A DNA stretch of 6,228 nt from Candidatus Poribacteria bacterium. Lineage in GTDB: Bacteria; Poribacteria; WGA-4E; WGA-3G. Position numbers and translations under genes: made by a program. The stretch spans positions 1-6,228 of the forward strand of contig JAPPMR010000579.1 of NCBI GenBank assembly GCA_028818995.1. The letters run 5' to 3'. Within the stretch, counting starts at the first letter, position 1; each line of letters opens with the position of its first letter. Below are positions 1 to 5,519 of this stretch, piece after piece. The notes beneath the pieces were generated by a model that had not been told where the DNA came from, searched no databases, and saw only the letters and a list, made by a program, of their open reading frames with translations.

Positions 1-105
1 TGCTGTCTCCAAATACCCTTTTGCGAATTCAGGTTCGGCGAGGTCTTTTAGCAGAAAGTCTTTAAAAGGGATTGTGCACTGTTCGAGTTTCGTGTCTATG
101 CTCAT
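1..105 (-). CDS. HigA / HI1420-like antitoxin, N-terminal part (cut by window edge)
   Basis: Only the first 35 codons are visible; they read MSIDTKLEQC..., then FLLKDLAEPEFAKGYLETA. The pattern of a short lead followed by L-x-dPe-x-A-x-x-YLetA is typical of the HI1420/HigA-type addiction antidote (family TIGR02684), which carries a helix-turn-helix further on, outside this window. The ATG at 103-105 overlaps the toxin stop as ATGA, and an AAGGAG site (minus strand, 114-119) lies 8 bases upstream inside the toxin gene, so translation is probably coupled to that of the toxin. In the family the antitoxin binds and neutralises the toxin and usually represses the shared promoter. The call rests on the N-terminus and on the gene order; the DNA-binding domain cannot be seen. 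Confidence 0.8.
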   Translation of the reverse strand, partial: MSIDTKLEQCTIPFKDFLLKDLAEPEFAKGYLETA

Positions 106-449
106 TGCGACTGCTCCTTTGTTTGCTGAATAAAGTCGTTCCAATAGTTTTGTGCTCTGGTGATGTCTCGTCGTTGGGTGCCTTTTGTTCCAGCACATAG
201 TAGAATGACAACGGTATTTTGAAAGCTGCCGAAGTAAATTCGGTATCCGGGTCCGTAACGTATCCTCAATTCATATAAATCCTGATTCAACCGTTTAAAA
301 TCGCCAAGGTTCCCGGTTTCTAAGCGGGTAAGTCTGGTAGAGATGATTGTCCTCAATTTTTCATCTTTAATCTGTGCGTACCATTGTCGGTAGGGTGCAC
401 GTCCGTTTGGCGTGGTGTAGATGCGTATTTCTCTGGGGTGGATTTGCAT
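102..449 (-). CDS. RelE/ParE-superfamily toxin, HigB / HI1419 type
   Basis: The 115-residue product matches the small addiction-module killer family (TIGR02683, HI1419-like). Visible landmarks are GRAPYRQWY (16-24), RLTRLETGNLGD (39-50), YELRIRYGPGYRIYFG (59-74) and ILLCAGTKGTQ (82-92), followed by D95 and the RAQNYW helix (98-103). Members of the RelE/ParE fold commonly cleave mRNA on the ribosome; this subfamily is usually assigned that role, but the substrate here is inferred. Length is normal and the frame intact, so the toxin should be functional. The toxin comes before the antitoxin, the order typical of higBA-like modules, and the two genes overlap by four bases. No Shine-Dalgarno lies before the ATG; the promoter sits so close that the mRNA is predicted to be leaderless. 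Confidence 0.9.
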   Translation of the reverse strand: MQIHPREIRIYTTPNGRAPYRQWYAQIKDEKLRTIISTRLTRLETGNLGDFKRLNQDLYELRIRYGPGYRIYFGSFQNTVVILLCAGTKGTQRRDITRAQNYWNDFIQQTKEQSQ

Positions 450-455
450 ATTTTA

Positions 456-484
456 AGTATAGCGTATTTCTGCGGATCTGGCAA
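456..484 (-). promoter_or_regulatory. Sigma70-type promoter of the toxin-antitoxin pair
   Basis: On the minus strand TTGCCA (479-484) and TATACT (456-461) are separated by exactly 17 bases. The usual start point seven bases past the -10 box falls at about 449, the A of the toxin ATG, which predicts a leaderless transcript. The element fills the 45-base gap after the helicase stop, where I see no terminator, so read-through from the helicase operon could also reach the toxin genes. Confidence 0.75.
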
Positions 485-494
485 GGATTTTCTC

Positions 495-3155
495 TCATCG
501 TTTGGCATAAATCCATTCTCGGATTTTCTGCATTTCGTCTAAATTTTCTTGGAGAAAAGCGTCCTTTGTATAAATCACTTTATACTCAAAATGGGCCTCC
601 GGTTGCAACTTTGCCAGACGTTGGACTGCCTTCTTTTTTGCCACTACATCCGGGTGGCCGCGTTCATTTTCGGATTTAATCTCAACGATGTAGAATTCTC
701 CTGTGTTCTTGACAATCACAAAATCGGGAAAATAGCGGTGATAATTGTTATCAGTACCTTTGTATTCAAAATGGAAATCGGTTTTCTTGGTATTCGTTAA
801 ACTTCCGGTAAATAGAAGGACTTCAACATCTGAAATGGATTGGTTCAAGGTTGATAAAATCGTTTTAAAGAAGTGCTGCTCCGGGCCGCTATCAAAATCA
901 TAGGGCGTATAATGATAACTCACATCATGGTCGTCATCTAAGTCATCTTCGCTGAGCAGCAGGTCAGCCTTACTCTTACGGAGACGTACCTTGTGAACGT
1001 AGGAGCCGTCGGTATCATCTTTTTCAAAAAGTAAATTGCCATCATCATCGTGGATACGGATCAGCGCGAGGTGTTCTGCAATATGTTCCTCAATCACTTC
1101 GTAATCTTGCTGCTGGTCTTCGACCTGTTTACATAGCGGATCGAAGTGTTTGTATGGGATTTGCCCCTCTGGATACAATTTTTTAAGGCTCTTGAGGGTT
1201 TCCATCATAGAGAGGTGATAGTTTGTTGCGAGTCGTCTCGCGAGTGTATAGCAATCCGTTGTCTGATTCGTTATCTCAACTTCGTCTTGTGCGCCTAACG
1301 CTGTTAGCGGCGAGGCACTGCGCTGCGTAAAGTCAGGGGTCAGAATGCTGCGGAAAGCAGGTGATGTCTCCCTAATGTCTGTAGGTTTATGCAACTGAAT
1401 CGCTTTAGGCGTATTTTCCAGCGGAACAACCTTACGCACCAATTGCATAATTTGTAATTTCGGCAAATCGGTTTTGCGAATGCGGAGTGCGACCTCTTCT
1501 GTTTCCGCGTCTTGTGTGCGGAGTTCGCCGAGTGTGGTACCGAAGTTTGCCTGCAGTTCTTTATCTAAAATCGTGCTGTTTTTGGTATCCAAAAAGATTT
1601 TCGCAGTGTGCGTGTTGCCTTTCACCTGACGGAGACATCGGGTTGAGGCTTGCAAGATAAAGTTGCTACTGGTCGTTTGTTCTTTGATAAGCGCGCAAGC
1701 GAATAGACTTGGACAATTCCATCCCTCTGTCCCTTTGCCAATAAGGAGAATGATACGTTTCTGACTGTCAGAGTCGTTCAGTCGGTTGAACTCATCAATC
1801 TCGGTTTGACTGGATTTTTGGGTATTAACGAGTATCTGTGTGGTACTCTCTCCGATTTCTGTGAGCGCGTTCTGAATGTGCTTATGAGAGGTATCCAAAT
1901 GCTCTTGTGTCTTGAAGTAAAAGGCGATTTTCGCTTTCGCACCATCGGGCAATGCTACATCACGGTAGTTGTCAAAAAATTCGTTGATGACGTTACGGAT
2001 CACGTCTTGGTCAGGAATCGTTCCGATAGGGTACTGAACAATGCTGTTGTGAAGACTTTTGAGAATGTTGTCCTTAATTCCTTCACCGAGGCTGTACCAT
2101 GCAACGACTTCTCTGAGCATCTGCCGCTTGGCGTAAGGCGTGCCGGTGGTATTGATAACGGCTACGAGAGGCGTTTTCTCATGTATGTAGTTAACTGTTT
2201 CACGCACCCGCTTAAGTTCTGCGTCTATTTTGTTTCCGTAAGTATGATGTGCTTCGTCTGAGAAGACCCCTAAACTTGGCAGACTTGTGATTTTCTGGAG
2301 TCGGAGGTTTGCCTCTAACTCTGCTTGCTCCTTCTTTTCCTCAAACGCAATTTCCGTCTGATTGCTTCGTTTTTTGACGTTTGCCCGCAGCGCGATTTTC
2401 TCAGTGTTCGTGACGATGACGTTGTAAGTACTGCCGGTTTGGACTTGGATTTCTTTTGCTCCGGTCTGTGGATAGGTGATTTTAAGGTTGGCGAGAAAAT
2501 CACGGTGTAGGCTGGGCGGTAGGATATGATCAAAGGGAATATCGCTGATTTCACGGAGGCTCTCAATAATAGTTGTGCCGGGGGCAAAGACAAGGGCGTT
2601 TTTCATAAAGTGAGTCTCGCCCGCCGAGTGCGGGCTTTCAGGGCCCTCTGGATAGCGAAGTGACATCGCGAATTCGGTTGCAATAATAGTGCCGATAAGA
2701 ACCGTCTTGCCGGTGCCCATTGCAAGTGCGAAGATGTAACTTGGATACAGAAGTGTTGCAGCTTCATAAACCGGATCAATTCGCTTCTGTTTAACGAATT
2801 CTGGGTTGTTTTCCACCAAATTAATAACTGCATCAACATTTGTAATGTATATCAGATCGTTTGGCGTGAGTGGAATTCCGAAAGCTTCACAGAAATCGCG
2901 TATATCGCCGGTGTCGTAGTAATGTCTGTAGAGGTTTACAATATGTGGGGTTTTCAGGACTAACCTTAGATACCAGTAAAGTTCCAGCGATTGAAATTGC
3001 GGTTCGCGGAGGTATTTGAGGTGGACACGATCATCTGTTTCGCCTTCAAATTGGTAGCGTAGGACTTCTCCGATAAGTGGGTAATCTTGGCAGGGGTATC
3101 CATCTTTACGCCAGTTTAGGGTATCTTCACGTAGTTTTTCAAAAAGGTGTTGCAT
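495..3155 (-). CDS. Superfamily 2 helicase with C-terminal PD-(D/E)XK nuclease, type III Res-like
   Basis: The 886-residue product is predicted to be a cytoplasmic ATP-dependent DNA translocase joined to a nuclease. After an N-terminal region with a Q-motif-like YLREPQFQSLELYWYLR (48-64) come Walker A AMGTGKT (145-151), DEAH (300-303), motif III TTGTP (336-340), motif V IGKGTEGWN (472-480) and motif VI QASTRCLR (502-509), where the usual glycine before arginine is threonine. The nuclease motif is PD (810-811) and EIK (825-827), with E759 upstream; an acidic run lies at 736-744. Layout and length resemble Res of type III restriction enzymes, but no Mod methylase gene is visible, so classical restriction-modification is unproven. 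It follows the HEPN gene by 60 bases, probably in one operon. The ATG at 3155 has only a weak ribosome site. The reading frame opens just upstream, after a TAG at 3207-3209, and the only good site there (GAGG, 3200-3203) would serve an ATC codon adding 13 residues, so the start is less certain than the rest. Confidence 0.88.
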   Translation of the reverse strand: MQHLFEKLREDTLNWRKDGYPCQDYPLIGEVLRYQFEGETDDRVHLKYLREPQFQSLELYWYLRLVLKTPHIVNLYRHYYDTGDIRDFCEAFGIPLTPNDLIYITNVDAVINLVENNPEFVKQKRIDPVYEAATLLYPSYIFALAMGTGKTVLIGTIIATEFAMSLRYPEGPESPHSAGETHFMKNALVFAPGTTIIESLREISDIPFDHILPPSLHRDFLANLKITYPQTGAKEIQVQTGSTYNVIVTNTEKIALRANVKKRSNQTEIAFEEKKEQAELEANLRLQKITSLPSLGVFSDEAHHTYGNKIDAELKRVRETVNYIHEKTPLVAVINTTGTPYAKRQMLREVVAWYSLGEGIKDNILKSLHNSIVQYPIGTIPDQDVIRNVINEFFDNYRDVALPDGAKAKIAFYFKTQEHLDTSHKHIQNALTEIGESTTQILVNTQKSSQTEIDEFNRLNDSDSQKRIILLIGKGTEGWNCPSLFACALIKEQTTSSNFILQASTRCLRQVKGNTHTAKIFLDTKNSTILDKELQANFGTTLGELRTQDAETEEVALRIRKTDLPKLQIMQLVRKVVPLENTPKAIQLHKPTDIRETSPAFRSILTPDFTQRSASPLTALGAQDEVEITNQTTDCYTLARRLATNYHLSMMETLKSLKKLYPEGQIPYKHFDPLCKQVEDQQQDYEVIEEHIAEHLALIRIHDDDGNLLFEKDDTDGSYVHKVRLRKSKADLLLSEDDLDDDHDVSYHYTPYDFDSGPEQHFFKTILSTLNQSISDVEVLLFTGSLTNTKKTDFHFEYKGTDNNYHRYFPDFVIVKNTGEFYIVEIKSENERGHPDVVAKKKAVQRLAKLQPEAHFEYKVIYTKDAFLQENLDEMQKIREWIYAKR

Positions 3156-3215
3156 TAGGCATGATTCCAGAGGGTAGTTGGTGGAGTAGAGGATGTTTAC
3201 CTCATCCTAATGAAT

Positions 3216-4160
3216 TTACACATCACTATACCGTTCGTCTATTTCTTGGGCAATTTCTTCCAATATCTCTACTTGCCGCTGTGCAAAGTCTGCTAAAATG
3301 TAGGTATCTTCTCTATGAATATGAGTTCCTTGAGGGGTGTGAAAGTATGTCTTGATGTTTCGCAAGGCGTAGTCAAGATTTTCGTATCTGTAAGCGAAAT
3401 TATCATCTGGTTCATCACGTTCCTTTAATTCAGTCTTAAATGCCTCTACGGATTTTAAGATCTGATCAATATGAACGCCAACAAGTTCAACATGTGGTGA
3501 ATCTGGTGAAATAGTGGCTTCCAATACTTTTTGAAACAGGTGACTTGTATGTCGAAAAGCATCAGTCAATTTTTTACCTGCAAATCTCTTTTTATGCTCC
3601 ATTTCTTCCTCTTGCAAGGCTTTAATGATGTTGTTCAAAACATCCACAAAAACGCTTTTTTGGGTTGCAATTAAATCTGGAACGTTTATATCTTCACGCT
3701 TGGAGTCAAGTTTGTCATTTCCCGAATTTGTCCGATAATATGTTATCAACTGAAATCCGTGCGAACTAACTGTTGGTCTGCTGATGAAGTTGAATGCTCT
3801 TTTGTTACCTCTTTTTGTTGGGTGTCCTGCAGCGTCATTGCGAATATTGCGAATTTTATCTAACGCTTTATCCTCGGTGTACGGAATTTTAAGAGCGTCA
3901 TGCAGATTTTTTACGGCATCTTGCTGCACAAAAAGAGCCTGCAGAGCACCGTAGATACGCAAATAATTTCTACCTTCATCAGAACTATCGATGTCTAATT
4001 TTAGGAAACTTTCTAATGCTTCTTCTGTATCCTCAATTGTGTCCATACAACTGCAGAGCATGTGCCATAAAATAATATCTTGCAGTAAGATATTTTGCTT
4101 GCGAGAATTTTTTATTAAATCTCTAATTTTCGACATTTTTTGGTAAAGGGGATTGCACAT
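3216..4160 (-). CDS. HEPN-motif protein, putative ribonuclease / defence effector
   Basis: I do not recognise a named family for this 314-residue protein. Its N-terminal third is helical and ends in KIRNIRNDAAGHPTKRG (102-118). R107-N-x4-H113 fits the R-x4-6-H catalytic signature of HEPN domains, whose members in toxin-antitoxin, abortive-infection and CRISPR systems cleave RNA. A short strand-rich piece follows (about 125-143), then long charged helices, including QEEEMEHKKRFAGKKL (183-198) and a C-terminal pair of helices (about 225-312). There is no signal peptide or membrane segment. AAGGAG at 4168-4173 lies 7 bases before the ATG at 4158-4160; the alternative Met9 lacks such a site. It is the first gene of the operon and is followed by the helicase-nuclease. 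The gene looks more AT-rich than the helicase gene (one sampled 60-base line is 33 percent GC against 53 percent), which hints at separate origins. A non-catalytic sensor role is also possible. Confidence 0.7.
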   Translation of the reverse strand: MCNPLYQKMSKIRDLIKNSRKQNILLQDIILWHMLCSCMDTIEDTEEALESFLKLDIDSSDEGRNYLRIYGALQALFVQQDAVKNLHDALKIPYTEDKALDKIRNIRNDAAGHPTKRGNKRAFNFISRPTVSSHGFQLITYYRTNSGNDKLDSKREDINVPDLIATQKSVFVDVLNNIIKALQEEEMEHKKRFAGKKLTDAFRHTSHLFQKVLEATISPDSPHVELVGVHIDQILKSVEAFKTELKERDEPDDNFAYRYENLDYALRNIKTYFHTPQGTHIHREDTYILADFAQRQVEILEEIAQEIDERYSDV

Positions 4161-4193
4161 TGCTGTGCTCCTTTCTTAGCATTCTTAACTACA

Positions 4194-4222
4194 ATTATAC
4201 ATCACGTTTGAGGAAAGGTCAA
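4194..4222 (-). promoter_or_regulatory. Strong sigma70-type promoter of the HEPN-helicase operon
   Basis: Read on the minus strand, TTGACC (4217-4222) and a perfect TATAAT (4194-4199) are spaced by exactly 17 bases. Transcription should begin near 4187, giving a leader of about 27 bases that ends in the AAGGAG ribosome site of the HEPN gene. No clear operator is seen; a long hairpin repeat lies about 40 bases further upstream. Confidence 0.85.
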
Positions 4223-4261
4223 ACAGAACCAAATAGACAAGCAGGGGCTTTTAGTTTTCTC

Positions 4262-4326
4262 TTTTGTGGCGTAAACTGTTAGCTTGCGACCTATACACGC
4301 ACAGGCTAACAGCCTATGCTACAAGG
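4262..4326 (+). repeat. Long imperfect inverted repeat (stem-loop), possible dispersed intergenic repeat
   Basis: Two 23-base arms (4262-4284 and 4304-4326) are complementary with a perfect 8-bp core, CTGTTAGC (4276-4283) with GCTAACAG (4305-4312). Of the seven non-Watson-Crick positions, five would be G-U pairs in plus-strand RNA and two are A-C. The loop can extend the stem through TGCG (4285-4288) with CGCA (4298-4301). AGGCT-aac-AGCCT (4303-4315) offers a competing small hairpin. There is no T-run, so it is not an intrinsic terminator. It could be a REP- or MITE-like repeat or a structured RNA; strand is given for the better RNA pairing. It would be expected in many intergenic copies, which cannot be tested here. 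Confidence 0.6.
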
Positions 4327-4490
4327 ATTCTCAGTGTAGAGGTAGCAGGATAAATATTGAAATTGTGCTCCCAAATTATGAAACTAAATCGTCCTGAATA
4401 GACAACAGGGTTATTTAACTTTCAGATTTGACTTTAGTTAATGAAGAAACACCCAAGCAAAAACCGAGCAGTGGGAGTTGCGTAAGTTCT
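4327..4490. other. Non-coding stretch with no recognised element
   Basis: I find no plausible gene, tRNA or terminator here. A TTGACT at 4428-4433 resembles a -35 box on the plus strand, but no acceptable -10 box follows at 16-18 bases. The stretch separates the hairpin repeat from the broken small gene downstream. Confidence 0.5.
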
Positions 4491-4504
4491 AAGGAGGTTA
4501 TGTT

Positions 4505-4688
4505 ATTGGTGTTCAGATTGAAAACGGCAAATTTGTGATAGAACCAATAGCACTGGCTTTATGTGAAGTTATCAGACACAAATTTGGTAATTAGAGACGC
4601 AACTGGGAAAGTTATTGCTAAAGAGCCGTTTGAAGAAGGCGGAACATTTGGTCAGGAATTTCCAGAATTCATTGAGTCTATGATATAG
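4505..4688 (+). pseudogene. Broken small gene of about 60 codons, unknown function
   Basis: An AAGGAGG site (4491-4497) is followed after 7 bases by ATT at 4505, which opens a frame reading IGVQIENGKFVIEPIALAL. That frame soon ends, but moving one base forward at 4562-4563 continues sensibly as VKLSDTNLVIRDATGKVIA and then KEPFEEGGTFGQEFPEFIESMI, with a TAG at 4686-4688. Both halves look like real protein and together give about 60 residues. The simplest reading is a small acidic protein gene that lost its ATG (ATG to ATT) and gained one base. Alternatives are a rare ATT start with a +1 ribosomal frameshift, or sequencing error. The nearby ATG at 4500 gives only 12 codons in another frame and lies 2 bases from the ribosome site. 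The family is not recognised. A terminator follows 56 bases downstream. Confidence 0.55.
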
Positions 4689-4744
4689 GACGACTCTCAT
4701 TCCATAGTAGATTCCGGTCATTAGTATAGTGACAGTCGCAGAGC

Positions 4745-4789
4745 AAATGGCTTTGAAGCGTGTTACTATGGCTTCAAAGCCATTTTTTT
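4745..4789 (+). terminator. Intrinsic terminator
   Basis: A perfect 15-bp stem (4745-4759 with 4771-4785, core ATGGCTTTGAAGC) closes an 11-base loop and runs into seven Ts (4783-4789) on the plus strand. It would end transcripts from the broken small gene. On the minus strand only three Ts follow the stem, so it could weakly stop the GIY-YIG transcript as well, whose stop codon is 9 bases away. Confidence 0.9.
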
Positions 4790-4798
4790 ACCATTACA

Positions 4799-5152
4799 TC
4801 AATTGTTGTCAAATGGGCTATTTACAGGTGTGGGTGAAATATTCGGCCATCTTTCACCAAATAAAGGTGATAATTTCTCGCTTAAATATTTCTCTATGCC
4901 ATCCATTTCTCCATAATTTACTTCCGCACAAGACACAGATGGGTAATACTCAACAATATATTCGTTTCTATTGTGAATATCAATTCTCCGATTAATATTA
5001 CCTTGGCCTACATATAATGCAATTTGACCTACATCAGTTTCAATCCAAATAACATAAACGCCTTCTCGATAAATTCCTTCTTTCAGAAGTTCATCAAGAC
5101 TATCAAATTCTATCCATTCTAATTTTTTCAAGGCCTCATTTTTCATATTCAT
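4799..5152 (-). CDS. Small GIY-YIG family nuclease
   Basis: The 117-residue product is a single GIY-YIG domain. After a lead of about 28 residues it shows GVYVIW (31-36, the GIY element), ALYVGQG (45-51, the YIG element), NINRRIDIH (52-60) with the expected arginine R55 or R56, and GIEKYLSEKL (85-94), where E87 fits the metal-binding glutamate; asparagines N104 or N111 could complete the site. GIY-YIG nucleases cut DNA in repair, homing and restriction. This short solo form has no extra DNA-binding domain, so its target is unknown. AAGGAG at 5161-5166 lies 8 bases before the chosen ATG; Met3 is a less well spaced alternative. The gene looks strongly AT-rich (one sampled line is 28 percent GC), which suggests acquisition from elsewhere. 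It is transcribed divergently from the lipoprotein gene; no convincing minus-strand promoter was found. Confidence 0.85.
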   Translation of the reverse strand: MNMKNEALKKLEWIEFDSLDELLKEGIYREGVYVIWIETDVGQIALYVGQGNINRRIDIHNRNEYIVEYYPSVSCAEVNYGEMDGIEKYLSEKLSPLFGERWPNISPTPVNSPFDNN

Positions 5153-5176
5153 GAGGTATTCTCCTTAATTTTAATG

Positions 5177-5216
5177 TTTCTCGCGAGTTAAGTTAATATT
5201 TGACTTTTTCTCGCGA
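5177..5216. promoter_or_regulatory. Paired TTTCTCGCGA direct repeats, putative operator
   Basis: The 10-base word TTTCTCGCGA occurs at 5177-5186 and again at 5207-5216, 30 bases apart, with a TCGCGA palindrome in each copy. The second copy lies in the spacer of the plus-strand promoter and the first just before its -35 box, so a bound protein could block RNA polymerase. TTAAGTTAA at 5188-5196, repeated at 5265-5273, and the palindrome TTAAGCTTAA at 5228-5237 add further symmetric words around the start point. The regulator is unknown. Confidence 0.5.
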
Positions 5217-5228
5217 ATATGTTAAAAT
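5200..5228 (+). promoter_or_regulatory. Sigma70-type promoter for the WD40 lipoprotein transcript
   Basis: TTGACT (5200-5205) and TAAAAT (5223-5228) are spaced by exactly 17 bases. The predicted start near 5235 gives a leader of about 285 bases before the lipoprotein ATG. The start point falls inside the palindrome at 5228-5237. Confidence 0.7.
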
Positions 5229-5279
5229 TAAGCTTAACAATAAGTCATCTGTTTAACGCGTGACTTAAGTTAAACTTGA

Positions 5280-5317
5280 AATCAGCAAGGTTCAATTTGG
5301 TCGTTGATTTGCTGATT
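5280..5317 (+). promoter_or_regulatory. Leader hairpin 1
   Basis: AATCAGCAA (5280-5288) pairs perfectly with TTGCTGATT (5309-5317) across a 20-base loop. It begins about 45 bases after the predicted transcript start and is followed by AGTTCT, not a T-run. Confidence 0.45.
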
Positions 5318-5323
5318 AGTTCT

Positions 5324-5351
5324 AATGCCCTCTCCTTTGTGGGAGGGCATT
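5324..5351 (+). promoter_or_regulatory. Leader hairpin 2, GC-rich
   Basis: An 11-bp stem (5324-5334 with 5341-5351, AATGCCCTCTC against GGGAGGGCATT, one T-G pair) closes a 6-base loop. GCCCTTT follows, so it is at best a weak terminator or attenuator. It lies 7 bases after leader hairpin 1, and the pair may act as one structured leader element. Confidence 0.5.
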
Positions 5352-5462
5352 GCCCTTTACACTATAATATTAATGCATACATTTCGGTTTGTCAAATTAA
5401 AATGCTTTGCTGTCCACAAGTGATTCTATTTGTGGGTTGTAGTTCTGTACGAATTAACAGAA

Positions 5463-5493
5463 GGGACTCCATGATTTTCAACAAAGGAGTCCC
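5463..5493 (+). promoter_or_regulatory. Leader hairpin 3, hiding a ribosome site
   Basis: GGGACTCC (5463-5470) pairs perfectly with GGAGTCCC (5486-5493) across a 15-base loop. The right arm contains the GGAG of the ribosome site that precedes the two-codon ORF at 5495, so folding would mask it. The lipoprotein start lies 26 bases beyond the hairpin. Confidence 0.5.
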
Positions 5494-5494
5494 C

Positions 5495-5503
5495 ATGCTT
5501 TAA
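5495..5503 (+). other. Two-codon mini-ORF (Met-Leu-stop) upstream of the lipoprotein
   Basis: AAAGGAG (5483-5489) is followed after 5 bases by ATG CTT TAA. The stop lies 3 bases before the lipoprotein's own ribosome site (GGAGAGG, 5507-5513). It could be a regulatory minimal ORF or chance; nothing but position supports it. Confidence 0.3.
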
Positions 5504-5519
5504 CTTGGAGAGGATGTCA

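Noticed and set aside
1806..2261. Plus-strand open frame of 151 codons inside the helicase gene
   Set aside because: It lies wholly antisense to a well-supported gene and shows no motif or ribosome site.
495..3155. Naming the helicase as a complete type III restriction enzyme (res)
   Set aside because: The domain layout fits, but no Mod methyltransferase is present in the window, so the full system and symbol are not supported.
4428..4433. TTGACT as promoter of the broken small gene
   Set aside because: No -10 box is present at the right distance.
4729..4995. Plus-strand open frame across the terminator
   Set aside because: It runs through the terminator hairpin and is antisense to the GIY-YIG gene.
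5363..5368. Perfect TATAAT as a second promoter for the lipoprotein
   Set aside because: No acceptable -35 box lies 16-19 bases upstream and there is no extended -10 TG; it is kept only as a weak possibility.
5276..5503. Plus-strand 75-codon frame starting at TTG
   Set aside because: There is no ribosome site, the composition is odd, and three hairpins run through it; it is better explained as an untranslated leader.
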